Positions 1-8,844 of a DNA stretch of 64,000 bases are shown one piece after another. Source of the stretch: Rhodococcus globerulus NBRC 14531 (lineage in GTDB: Bacteria; Actinomycetota; Actinomycetes; Mycobacteriales; Mycobacteriaceae); the NCBI RefSeq assembly GCF_001894805.1, contig NZ_BCWX01000009.1, positions 62,001 through 126,000 of the forward strand, read 5' to 3'. The first letter of the stretch is position 1. Each line of letters begins with the position of its first letter. A model generated the notes under the pieces. The model was not told the origin of the DNA. It did not search any database and saw nothing but the letters and a program-made list of their open reading frames with translations. The position numbers and the translations under genes were made by a program.

Positions 1-690
1 ACAGTGTCATTTTGGCCTTTCCCTACGACTTGGCCTTTCCCCACGACTCTGATTCGGTCAGTGAAGTCAAATATTGATTTGAGCGCCACCGCACGCACCC
101 CAGAGGCTGAGTGGAGTGGCAGTGGGACGATTTCGGTGCTGAGCGAAGAATCTACGCGGCGGCGCAGCGGTGAATGGCTCAAAGCTCGCGGTCGTGATTG
201 GCCGATTAAGGCAGCTCAGTTAGTTGACGTTCTGGTCTGCGGTAATGCGCAGCTGACGGAGGACCGTCCTACGCCAAAGGTTGATGCGATCGCGTCCAAG
301 CTCTTGCCTCGACCTCGTAGTGTCCGGGCGACTTCGATCTTGTCCGGCGTCATGACGGTGGGGCGTCCTCCGAGGCGACCTTGTCTGCACGCGGCCTTTT
401 GGGAGCATCCTTCATCCTGAAGTGCAGCGCTCGTCCCCTGAAGAATCTCCTCTCCACTGACACTCCCATTCACAGCATCCTGGAAGCGTTCGCCGGAAAG
501 TTCGACTTCCGCCCGGAAAAAACGCGGACCCATCCACAACAACTTGGAGCGTCAACGAGACTAACCTCAATGAGATGGCCACGACTTGGAGTTGTCACAA
601 AACGATTCATATCGAATCAGCACACAACAAGTTGACTGTCAACACTCGTCACGCACCTTCATTCAAGACGTGAGTCAGGAGATGGCACAC
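1..690. other. Left edge: no intact gene, contains a resolvase scrap
   Basis: No open frame here has convincing start, codon use or family resemblance, except the resolvase remnant listed separately. The plus-strand frame crossing the first 420 bases is the antisense shadow of that remnant. The stretch ends at the ribosome binding site of the gene starting at 691. Confidence 0.5.
216..410 (-). pseudogene. Serine recombinase (resolvase/invertase) C-terminal remnant
   Basis: The minus-strand frame reads a glycine/arginine linker (QGRLGGRPTVMTPDKIEVAR) followed by a helix-turn-helix of the form SLDAIASTFGVGRSSVS. This is the usual C-terminal DNA-binding end of Tn3-type resolvases and DNA invertases. 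The catalytic N-terminal domain of about 140 residues is missing: the frame upstream does not resemble it. I infer the fossil of a transposon or site-specific recombination module at this edge of the window. Confidence 0.55.
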
Positions 691-1107
691 ATGGCATTCG
701 AAGTTTTCGACAAGCGAAACACTGCACTGGGCAGGTCCCCCAGCGTCACCGTCCAGAGGAAGGGGATATTTTCCTTGAACCGAGCTGCGCACAGCCTGTT
801 AAACGAGGCCGGGACGGTTGAACTGCTCTTCGACAAGGAAGATGGGATCATCGGCATGCGTCCTGTGGGTGACGAGGTAGCGCATGGTTACGCCGTCCGG
901 CCTCAATCACAAACCAGAGATACCGGGCCTGTTCTTGTAGCTGGCACAGCATTCACCCTGTACTTCGACATTGATACGAGCATCTCGCGCAGGTACACGC
1001 CGCATCTTATAGATGGGGTTCTGTGCCTCAATCTCAAGACTGATGGCGTCGAGATCGTAGGAAACCGAAGTGGCAAGACCATCGATGGTCGGAATGAGAA
1101 CGAGTAA
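691..1107 (+). CDS. Conserved hypothetical protein, 138 aa
   Basis: Function unknown. The protein begins MAFEVFDKRNTALGR and has the look of a small actinobacterial family often seen on accessory elements: alternating beta-type segments (VTVQRKGIFSLN, VELLFDKEDGIIGMRPV) and no membrane segment. I chose ATG 691 because AGGAG at 677-681 sits nine bases before it; the in-frame ATG at 682 directly abuts that site and is less likely. A longer frame starting at 586 is open but unlike a protein. The next coding remnant (DUF3800-like) begins 10 bases after the stop, so the two may once have formed an operon. Confidence 0.6.
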   Translation: MAFEVFDKRNTALGRSPSVTVQRKGIFSLNRAAHSLLNEAGTVELLFDKEDGIIGMRPVGDEVAHGYAVRPQSQTRDTGPVLVAGTAFTLYFDIDTSISRRYTPHLIDGVLCLNLKTDGVEIVGNRSGKTIDGRNENE

Positions 1108-1116
1108 CTAAAGCGC

Positions 1117-1640
1117 ATGTTGACAGCTTGGGATGACGAGTCGCAGTCCAACGGATCCATGGATCCAGGAACATACATTTGGCTGTTGCGTTGAGTTTTT
1201 CTGAAGACTTAGACACGATCCGTAGCGGGATGGAAGAACTCAAACTACCTGGCGAGCGAAAGATCGATTGGCGTGATGACGACGAACGCCCGCCATAGAA
1301 AAGCTGTCAAGGCAATCAGCGAATGCCCGTAGGAGGTTTTGTAGCAGTTCGGTGCGCACTCAGCGAGAGAGGGGAACGAGGCCGCCGGAAGTGCCTGGAA
1401 AAACTTCTGCCAGAGTTACATGATTTTGGGTGTGACAACTTGACCCTGGAATCCAGAGGACGTTCTGATGATCGCCGGGAGATCAATGCTTCAGAATTTG
1501 CGTCAACAGAAGAATCCGGGCGGTTCAATCCGGTTACACCATGAGGTTGGCCCTAAGCAACCGCTCCTTGGGTCGGGGATGCTCTGTGCCACCGCGGTGG
1601 GCTGGCTACGCCCTTAACGTGCCTGATTCACCTGTTCGGC
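1117..1640 (+). pseudogene. DUF3800-like protein, broken by several frameshifts
   Basis: Three reading frames in succession spell one recognisable protein. First comes MLTAWDDESQSNGSMDPGTY from ATG 1117, then GERKIDWRDDDER around 1250, then PVGGFVAVRCALSERGER and LTLESRGRSDDRR between 1323 and 1490, and finally GGSIRLHHEVGPKQPLL up to about 1610. The order and motifs resemble the start, middle and end of actinobacterial DUF3800-like proteins (Asp-Glu-Ser start, late ESRGR-type motif). At least three frame changes and an in-frame stop near 1192 separate the pieces, so the gene is dead unless the sequence is faulty. DUF3800 proteins often occur in mobile and defence regions; their activity is not settled. 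Confidence 0.55.
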
Positions 1641-2052
1641 GCCAACGAAACAACCGCGCATCGCGGCAAGCCCGCCAAACGCCGCCGTTTGCCCAGTGGC
1701 TGCTTCATGCAGGGTATGCACGATCTACGAGTCTTCCTTGCCAGCGTCGCCTTCGACACTGCACGGACTAACCTTGTGCAACAAACGTCTGGTTAAGGTT
1801 GCGATAGGGGTTGATCGACTGACTTACGAGCGCGTGAGCCATCGTGGTCATCGAGGCGCCAGAACCTTTCACTTCGCGCGGGATCGCATTTTGCTTGTCG
1901 TCGAGCGCTGGCGCGCCCGTACCTTGAGCGTATCCGCGACATTCGCATCGGCACACAGACACAACGCCTGCCTTACACGTGCTCAGCCGGCAAGCTCGCC
2001 GCCTGAGCGCTTTGTTCAGTCGCCTTTATATAGAAAAGATCTTTTTCCTCAC
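1641..2052. other. No gene recognised
   Basis: Several short frames exist on both strands, but none has a ribosome binding site, a plausible composition or a family resemblance. The stretch separates the dead DUF3800-like gene from the 3' end of the methyltransferase gene, which is transcribed towards it. I saw no strong terminator hairpin. Confidence 0.4.
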
Positions 2053-4800
2053 CTACAGGAGCATCGCCTGTCCAGTGAGAGCGGCGTATTGCCGGAACAG
2101 CACTTTTTGCCGAGCGGCCTCTGTACTTAGGTCAACTCGTCCGAAAAGTTGGTCTACGAAATGATCCAGAGTGTTGTGCGCCTCGATTAAGTCGCCGGGC
2201 ATGCCCGCCGGATCGTAGAGTTTCGCTAACGACATGCCCGGATGCGCTTCGCGCGCTACCACAATTCCCGACGCGGCTTCCGTGATCGATCGCCGCTGTC
2301 TAGCTGTCACTTCCGGAAGAGGGAACGTGTTGTAAGTGAATGTGTTTGAAAATCGGAGATCGGACTTGATACGGCCACCTACAGCCCTCATCCACGCGAT
2401 AAACATCGACGAAGACAAGACACCTAGGAGAAATCCATCAGGATCGGGTGCTAAAGAGTTCGCATCGCCGCATATCGTGTCGGGTGCAAAACGTCTGGCA
2501 GTGAAGTAACGACGTAGCTCACCAACATGCCGGGGAATCGCAAGGTAGCTCGTATCGGGGTGCCGTCGTTCGTCAAACAAGTGTGGCGTGGACGCCTTCT
2601 TGACTGTCGCAGCTTTCGAACTATCCTGCCGCATTGCTTTCACCGCCGCTATTCGCTCCCGAAGCACAGGACTAGATGAGAGGTCCGATATCCGGGCTCC
2701 ATCCAGCCAAAGACACCATCTCGGCAGATCGTGAATGAGCTCACGAGCCCCAACGAATCGTCGAATATATTGAGCAGCAATAGGATCTGCTGCGACATCT
2801 TCGTACTCGGCCGGGGAAATCAATAAGCTACCCCCGTCTGTCGGCTGATTCCCTTTGGTGACAGCGGGCATCTCAACACTCAGAGGTGCAGATCGGTTGC
2901 TGACAAGGACATTTGGCGCTGCGACGAGGTAAGGGTTGATATTCGGAACCCGATTCGGGAAACCTTGACTTTTCCCTCCTTCTTGATAGGTCCACAATAT
3001 CGGCCTTGGCGAGGAAAGTTTATCGAAGCCGACGATAGAAACGTGAACCGCTGCCCCTCCCGTAGACTCGGTAACCCACTGGAAAGATCGGTGCGCAAAT
3101 CGGCATCTCCATCCAGATTCCAAAATGGGACGCCACAAAAATTCGACGGCCTCGCCTTGACAAATCGAGTTTGTGGAAACAAAGCCCCACCGTCCGGCGT
3201 AGTTACCGTAATAATCGATGGCTTTGGCATACCAGCAAGTGACATAATCGAGATAACCATTATATCGCTTACCCCAGATTGATTTGGCATCTGCAGTCTG
3301 TCGCGGAGTTTTGGTATATTGCCCGATAAATGGCGGGTTCCCGAGGATGACAACATCATCCGACGGTGGAATAATCGTAGCCCAGTCTATATGGAGTGCA
3401 TTTTGGTGATGAATGGTAGGGGATATTGCGATCGGAAGTCGGTCGGGAGCGAAACCAAAATCTAGAGCCATCTGCTGGTTCGCCAAGTGGTCGACGAGGA
3501 GCATTGCAGTTTCAGCAATCCGTGCCGGCCATTCTTCAATTTCTATACCGTAAAAGTGATCGAGGGTTACCTTTATGTCACCGGTGACGTCAAGGCTTAG
3601 CTGCGCTCGTTCCACCTTTTTAGACAATGCCTCAGTCATATCGAGGTCTCGACGCCGTTTGAGAATATCCAGTTCGAGCGCTCGAAGTTCTCGGTAGGCG
3701 ACGATTAGGAAGTTTCCACACCCACAAGCAGGGTCAAGGAATCTGAGCCTGCCGAGGTCGTTATGTAACTTCGTAAGCTGAGCTTTGTCGTCCCAGGCTC
3801 GTTCCAACCGCTCTCGGTACTCGTCGAGGAACAACGGCCGGATAGTCTTGAGGATGTTCTCCTCAGTAGTGTAGTGCTCACCCCCGTGTCTGCGGGCTTC
3901 CTTGCTCTTGACCGTCTGAAACATCGATCCAAACACGGCGGGCGAAATGATTGACCAATCGAACTCACATGCTTCTACCAGCGTGGAGCGAAATCTCGTG
4001 GTGAGCTCCGGTAACCGAATCGTGTCATGAAACAGTCCACCGTTGATATATCGAAACTGAGCAAGCGGGCTATCGGCGGGAAGGGTGCGCTTTCGCTCAT
4101 CAGTGTTGAGGACAGAAAATAGTTCCAGTAACTCAGTATGAAGGTTCTGAGCAGAAGTGTTTTCGCGAAGGTATCGCTCGAATTGACCCGCAGGTTTCCA
4201 CATGTCGGCGTCGTCACCGAAGAGCAAAAACAACAGTCGGGCGAGTAGCAGAGTCGCATCGCGTTCACCGACACCGGCGGTTTCGAGCTCAAGGTACAGC
4301 GCGCCCATCAGGCGAGCCGCAGCGACTGAGGCAGTTTCAGCCTCTGCATCGAAGGCATCCCGCATTTTGTCGAGCAAGGCGACGAGAGGAAGATTCTCGT
4401 CGAAGTCGAGTTCGATTGCCTGGAGTCGTTGCGTCAGATGTGTCGTGCGGTCGCCAGCAAGGTGTTCGTGAACGAGAAGTTTCGCATTGGCACTACCGAG
4501 TTGAGCCCGGCGCGGCCAACGCCATTCCTGCTTGTGTTCACTGCTGAAGATAATCAGTCGTTCGTGGTTGTCTTTACCGACAAGCACATCAATCAGTCGT
4601 TGAGTCTTTCGCGGCGGAATTACCTGGCAGTGCCAGATACGTAAACCTTTGTATCCGGCGACTTGGGTAAGGGTGAAGGTTTCGTCGTCGATGTCCAGGT
4701 CAAGATCAGGTTGGTCCGGGTTTCCCCAGCCGAGTTCGTCAATGAACAGGGTCCGGAAGTCGCGGGCGTCGACGAGGTCGAGTAGGCGGTGTTCGGTCAT
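2053..4800 (-). CDS. MmeI-like/type IIG-type adenine DNA methyltransferase, 915 aa
   Basis: Probable N6-adenine DNA methyltransferase that marks self DNA for the adjacent helicase-nuclease. Visible landmarks are GEHYTTEENIL (about 308-317), the SAM-binding motif I DPACGCGNF (356-364), the catalytic motif IV NPPF (488-491) followed by YLDYVTCWYAKA as in MmeI-type enzymes, and a target-recognition-like segment with RRFVGARELIHDLPRWCLWL. The first 300 or so residues are a separate region resembling the N-termini of type IIG enzymes; I see no clear PD-ExK signature in it. Its ATG overlaps the stop of the upstream helicase gene by four bases (ATGA), indicating coupled translation. It could be a full type IIG enzyme, but the helicase-PLD partner suggests that cleavage is done by the partner. 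Confidence 0.8.
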   Translation of the reverse strand: MTEHRLLDLVDARDFRTLFIDELGWGNPDQPDLDLDIDDETFTLTQVAGYKGLRIWHCQVIPPRKTQRLIDVLVGKDNHERLIIFSSEHKQEWRWPRRAQLGSANAKLLVHEHLAGDRTTHLTQRLQAIELDFDENLPLVALLDKMRDAFDAEAETASVAAARLMGALYLELETAGVGERDATLLLARLLFLLFGDDADMWKPAGQFERYLRENTSAQNLHTELLELFSVLNTDERKRTLPADSPLAQFRYINGGLFHDTIRLPELTTRFRSTLVEACEFDWSIISPAVFGSMFQTVKSKEARRHGGEHYTTEENILKTIRPLFLDEYRERLERAWDDKAQLTKLHNDLGRLRFLDPACGCGNFLIVAYRELRALELDILKRRRDLDMTEALSKKVERAQLSLDVTGDIKVTLDHFYGIEIEEWPARIAETAMLLVDHLANQQMALDFGFAPDRLPIAISPTIHHQNALHIDWATIIPPSDDVVILGNPPFIGQYTKTPRQTADAKSIWGKRYNGYLDYVTCWYAKAIDYYGNYAGRWGFVSTNSICQGEAVEFLWRPILESGWRCRFAHRSFQWVTESTGGAAVHVSIVGFDKLSSPRPILWTYQEGGKSQGFPNRVPNINPYLVAAPNVLVSNRSAPLSVEMPAVTKGNQPTDGGSLLISPAEYEDVAADPIAAQYIRRFVGARELIHDLPRWCLWLDGARISDLSSSPVLRERIAAVKAMRQDSSKAATVKKASTPHLFDERRHPDTSYLAIPRHVGELRRYFTARRFAPDTICGDANSLAPDPDGFLLGVLSSSMFIAWMRAVGGRIKSDLRFSNTFTYNTFPLPEVTARQRRSITEAASGIVVAREAHPGMSLAKLYDPAGMPGDLIEAHNTLDHFVDQLFGRVDLSTEAARQKVLFRQYAALTGQAMLL

Positions 4801-7800
4801 GATGTGACTCCCATGCTGCTGACGACCCGGATCGGGTCCTTACCTGTTCGGGTGGCGATGACCAGTCGCTGATCGCGGTGCAGTGTCCTGATCATGGTGG
4901 TGAGGTCGTCGTCGCTGGCGCCGTTGCGGACGGAGCGTTTGAGTCGGTTCTCCGCATCGCGCTGCAGGGGGTGCTGGAACAACTCGTCAAGAGCCTTTTC
5001 GGTCTCGTTGTCGTGCTTATGCAGCGTCTCGCCGAGCCGACGCCACAAGGTGCGTCGGACTCCGCGCAGACGACCGGCAGCCACAGTCGGTGTCGCGAGC
5101 GGGCCGCGAACCAGCTTTTCGATCAGCTCGTCGTGGTCTGCTCGGTGTTCGAGACCGAGTTCCTCCGGTGTTGCTTCGAAGGCGCGTAGAACCTCATGCC
5201 CGGTGAGCAATCGGGTTTCACCGTCCGGGGTGGCAATCCCGAATCCGTCCATTCCGGAATCAGTGCGCACGTAGCAGATCACGCCTTCGTCCTTGTCGCT
5301 CAACCGTTTTGCGCGGGTGGCATCGATCATGTCCGGCAGTGCCGCGATCCGCGCGGCAAGGTCAGGATCTTTTTCCTGTGCTTGATGCCAAAGTTGATAT
5401 GCCAAGCTGGATGCATCGACGTCGTCGGCGGAGTCCTGGTCGTCGAGGGTGCCGTTGTACAAGTCCGCGATGGCTTGTACTTCGCCGTCGCTGCCGAAGA
5501 ATTGTTCGTCGGATCCGAATGCTTCTGCGTTTGCGCTGAGCCGATCGCTGATGCGTTGACGCAGGGAGATGACGTTGTCGACAGATTCGTGGAAGAACGA
5601 GTACAGCAGTACCTCGTCGGATTGCTGGCCGACGCGGTCGACACGGCCGGCACGCTGGATCAGTCGGATGATCGCCCAGGGCAGGTCGTAGTTGACGACG
5701 ATGTGCGCATCCTGCAGGTTCTGGCCTTCGCTGAGGACGTCGGTGGCGATCAAGACGCGTAGTTCGTTGTCGATGTCGAAACTGTCGTGCCCAGGTAAGG
5801 CGTTTGAGCGTGGGGAGAATCGGTGTGCGAGGGCAGTGGGGTCGTCGCTGTCTCCAGTCGCCAATCCGACGCCGCTGATGCCGGCTTCTCGTAGTGCAGC
5901 GGCGATGTAGTTGGCGGTGTCCTTGTATTCGGTGAACACGAGGACTTTGTCACCAGGGTGATCGGCGGTCAGCAGTTTTTTCAGGGCATCGAGTTTGGAG
6001 TCGGTCGCTACTTCCCACCCGCCGTACGACTTCAGCAGACCATGCAATTCGGTGGTGTCGCGGTCGAGGTCGTTACGCAGCTCGGTGGTGAAAAGCTCCG
6101 GCCGAATCCATGTCACGGCAGCAGGATTCGAGGATACGAGCGCTTCGTAGCGTCGGCCGGGGTCGTCGGTGAGACTCTCGGCGGTGTCGAGGTCGGAGGC
6201 TGTGGGGTCGTCGTCATCGGTGAGACTAGTATCGACGATCGTGCCCGTCGGGATACGTAGGCCGTTGTCGATCGCGTAGCCGAACAACTCGTTGCGGGCG
6301 ATATGCCGTTGCAACGACAGTGTGAACGAGTGCCCGCATGAGGAAAGCCGTTTGTAGAACGTGGTGCGGACGAAGCCGGCGACATTGCCGCGGCCGCGTT
6401 TGAGATTGTCGACGAACTCCTTCTCCTCATCCGTCAGCTTCGCCGTCTTCTTCAAGTATTTTCCGAGCTCGTAACGAGGCAGGACCAAGTTCGTGAGGGT
6501 GTCGAGGGTGGTATCGCTCGACATGATCGCCGCCGGGTCGTTCGGCCCGAAGGAGTGATCGACGGGCTTAGGGATGCGCTCCGGGAACGCGAACCGTGTC
6601 CCGTTGGAGAATTCGAGGTACTGACGACCGTTCTCGTCGATCTGGGAAAAGTTGTTCTTGATGAAGGTACGGGTACGGCGCACCAGATGCTCACTCATCA
6701 GGCGTTTCCAGTCGTCCGGATCCTCCGATTTACGGAAGGCCGCCATCGTGGTGATCTTGCCATCAACTTTGTCGATGAGCCTTGGGTCGGCAGCCATGGC
6801 GTTGGTCGGGGAGATACCGAGGTCGTCATCGTCGTCGATGTAGAGCGAGAGCTGGTTGGCAACGTCCCGGAATCGGATGTTGTACGGGGTCGCGGTCAGC
6901 AATAGCGTTTTGCTGTCGTTGGCATGAATGTATTCCTGGATCGCCTTGTAGTCGCGGCGTTCGTCGTTGCGCAGCGTGTGAGACTCGTCGACGATCACGA
7001 ATGCGTACCGGCGTAGATCCGGAAGGATCGTATGGGCCATGCTGTACGGCACGACGCGCCCATACAGGTTGTACGCCTCGAAATGCTCTTCCCACATCTT
7101 GACCAGGTTCTTCGGGCACACCACCAATGGCATGTAACCGTGTTCGTCCCGCAGCATCAGCGCCACAGCGATCGCGGTCAGGGTTTTACCCAAACCGACG
7201 ACGTCGCCGAGCATGGTGCCCTGTTTGGTCATGATCCGCCGCGCCAACGTCCGGACGGCGGTGGACTGATATTCGAGGAGCTGAGAGCTGACCTCGGACG
7301 GGACGGAGTACTCGGCCAGCCCTTCGCGCACGTCGCGGGAGAGGTCGTAGCAGACCTTGAGGAACACCTCGTACGGCCGACGTGGCTCTTTGCGGGCCCA
7401 TGATTCATCCAACATCGTCAACAGATCCGCGGTGACTTCGCGACTGAACTTGTCGGTCCATCGGTCCTCGAACCACTCCGCCAACGCCTCCGCGGCATTT
7501 GTGTCGATGACGTCGACGTTGAGTTCATAGTTATGAGTCAAACCGGGGGCGGTGAGGTTCGAGGATCCGACGAATCCTGTGATCGGATTGTTCAGGTCTT
7601 CCCGGTGGAAAATGTATGCCTTGCCGTGCAGTGGCCGGCGGGTGAAGACCTTGATCTCGACAGCTTTGGATTCGAGGAGATCTCGAAGTGACTGCAGCGC
7701 GGCACGATCCGCAGTGGTGGGCAGTCCTCGCATGAGCTGGGTGCGCAGTTGTTCGAGGAGTTGCGCTTTGCGTTCACGACCGACAGTGAAGTCTGCATCG

Positions 7801-8060
7801 AGCACTTCGGTGCCTTCGACCGCAGCTTGCAGTTCCTCGAGTGCTTCTTCCTGCGGCCCGGTCATAACCATGCCGATCAGGATTCGCACGACCGGCACGG
7901 GCTTTCCCTGTTCCGCTTTCTCCTTTACCAGAGAGTCGAAAACGGACCACCCTCGCAGGTTGAAGTACCCGACGGCGACGTCCATCCGCTCTGATACCTG
8001 CAGTGTCTTCTGCAGGTGAGAGCCCAGTTTCAGATGGATGTTGTCGAAGATCCGCGTCAC
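4797..8060 (-). CDS. PLD nuclease fused to SNF2-family helicase, 1087 aa
   Basis: Likely the restriction/translocation subunit of a two-gene defence system. The N-terminal 200 residues contain a phospholipase D-type nuclease half-site: HGK (H145, K147) and GSSNLT with N168. An SNF2/DEAH-type helicase follows: Walker A GDVVGLGKT at about 285-292, DESH at 358-361, motif III LLTATPYN near 390, and motifs V/VI IATDVLSEGQNLQ and QRAGRVDRVGQ at about 771-811. The C-terminal 270 residues are charged and unassigned. A single PLD half-site implies a dimeric nuclease. The gene is first in a two-gene minus-strand operon with the methyltransferase. DISARM and other systems also combine SNF2 helicases, PLD proteins and methylases, but here PLD and helicase are one polypeptide and the DUF1998-type subunits of DISARM are absent. 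Confidence 0.8.
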   Translation of the reverse strand: MTRIFDNIHLKLGSHLQKTLQVSERMDVAVGYFNLRGWSVFDSLVKEKAEQGKPVPVVRILIGMVMTGPQEEALEELQAAVEGTEVLDADFTVGRERKAQLLEQLRTQLMRGLPTTADRAALQSLRDLLESKAVEIKVFTRRPLHGKAYIFHREDLNNPITGFVGSSNLTAPGLTHNYELNVDVIDTNAAEALAEWFEDRWTDKFSREVTADLLTMLDESWARKEPRRPYEVFLKVCYDLSRDVREGLAEYSVPSEVSSQLLEYQSTAVRTLARRIMTKQGTMLGDVVGLGKTLTAIAVALMLRDEHGYMPLVVCPKNLVKMWEEHFEAYNLYGRVVPYSMAHTILPDLRRYAFVIVDESHTLRNDERRDYKAIQEYIHANDSKTLLLTATPYNIRFRDVANQLSLYIDDDDDLGISPTNAMAADPRLIDKVDGKITTMAAFRKSEDPDDWKRLMSEHLVRRTRTFIKNNFSQIDENGRQYLEFSNGTRFAFPERIPKPVDHSFGPNDPAAIMSSDTTLDTLTNLVLPRYELGKYLKKTAKLTDEEKEFVDNLKRGRGNVAGFVRTTFYKRLSSCGHSFTLSLQRHIARNELFGYAIDNGLRIPTGTIVDTSLTDDDDPTASDLDTAESLTDDPGRRYEALVSSNPAAVTWIRPELFTTELRNDLDRDTTELHGLLKSYGGWEVATDSKLDALKKLLTADHPGDKVLVFTEYKDTANYIAAALREAGISGVGLATGDSDDPTALAHRFSPRSNALPGHDSFDIDNELRVLIATDVLSEGQNLQDAHIVVNYDLPWAIIRLIQRAGRVDRVGQQSDEVLLYSFFHESVDNVISLRQRISDRLSANAEAFGSDEQFFGSDGEVQAIADLYNGTLDDQDSADDVDASSLAYQLWHQAQEKDPDLAARIAALPDMIDATRAKRLSDKDEGVICYVRTDSGMDGFGIATPDGETRLLTGHEVLRAFEATPEELGLEHRADHDELIEKLVRGPLATPTVAAGRLRGVRRTLWRRLGETLHKHDNETEKALDELFQHPLQRDAENRLKRSVRNGASDDDLTTMIRTLHRDQRLVIATRTGKDPIRVVSSMGVTS

Positions 8061-8276
8061 GGGAAATATCGCTCCGTTCGAGTGTCAGCCCTGGAGGATC
8101 CAGGAAATGCACCGAACTCGTCGTCCGGATGGGATGAGTCTTTCAAACATGCTCGCGGACGCTCGATCGCACCCAGTTATTCGGTGCGTCGGCCGAAACC
8201 TGTCGGACTTGTCTGCTTAAGTGAAGGTTCTCATTAACGCCGCCGTAATTAGCGACTTGAAGAAAAGACCTATGAA

Positions 8277-8690
8277 ATGAACTCGTTGAAGATCTTCGCC
8301 GCTGTCTCGGCTACCGCCGCGCTTCTCCTCACGTCGGGTTGTTCGTCCGATTCCTCCGATGGAGCTGCAACACCGGAAAGTGTGTGTGCGCAGATCGAAG
8401 ACGCTGGTATCGGCGAGAACTGCGCACCGGGAGATCCCGGCGGGCTCGCTGTGGCAGCAACTGAGAAATACGACTTCGATCTCCCCTCGGTGCCGGGGGA
8501 GGGCGGGACCGTCATGATCTTCGACAATGCCGATCAGTACCGCAAAACAGTGAAAAGCTATGACGACGCTGCCTTTCTGGCCGGGCCACACCGCTACGGG
8601 TCGGAAAATGCGTTGATCTTCGTGCAGATAAACGAAGGACTCTCCTCGAGCGATGGACAGAAAGTCAAGGACATCGTCGATTCCCTGTAG
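8277..8690 (+). CDS. Small secreted lipoprotein, 137 aa
   Basis: The N-terminus is a lipoprotein signal: MNSLK, a hydrophobic stretch, and the lipobox LTSGC, with the modified cysteine near residue 22, followed by a Ser/Asp-rich linker. The mature part is acidic, has two cysteines early on, and has no recognised domain. A purine-rich GAAGAAAAG lies upstream of the ATG. It is transcribed divergently from the helicase gene and stands before the HEPN gene, so it could be a defence-island passenger or a partner. Its function is unknown. Confidence 0.65.
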   Translation: MNSLKIFAAVSATAALLLTSGCSSDSSDGAATPESVCAQIEDAGIGENCAPGDPGGLAVAATEKYDFDLPSVPGEGGTVMIFDNADQYRKTVKSYDDAAFLAGPHRYGSENALIFVQINEGLSSSDGQKVKDIVDSL

Positions 8691-8844
8691 CTCCACTTAG
8701 TGCAGTAAATATCTGAGAATTCAAACCATTCCAGGCGTACACCTCTGCCCGATTCACCCGCTCTGCGTACGTCGCCGACGTGATCGGCTGGTGGGTGTAA
8801 CCGCATGGATGAACGCCGGGCAACCTGATGACGATAGGAAACGC

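Noticed and set aside
4..420. 138-codon plus-strand frame at the left edge
   Set aside because: It is antisense to the resolvase remnant, starts with a repeated Trp/Pro/Phe stretch and has no ribosome binding site.
4878..7403. Long plus-strand frames across the helicase gene
   Set aside because: They are antisense shadows of a high-GC gene with clear helicase motifs; composition is Arg/Val/Ala noise.
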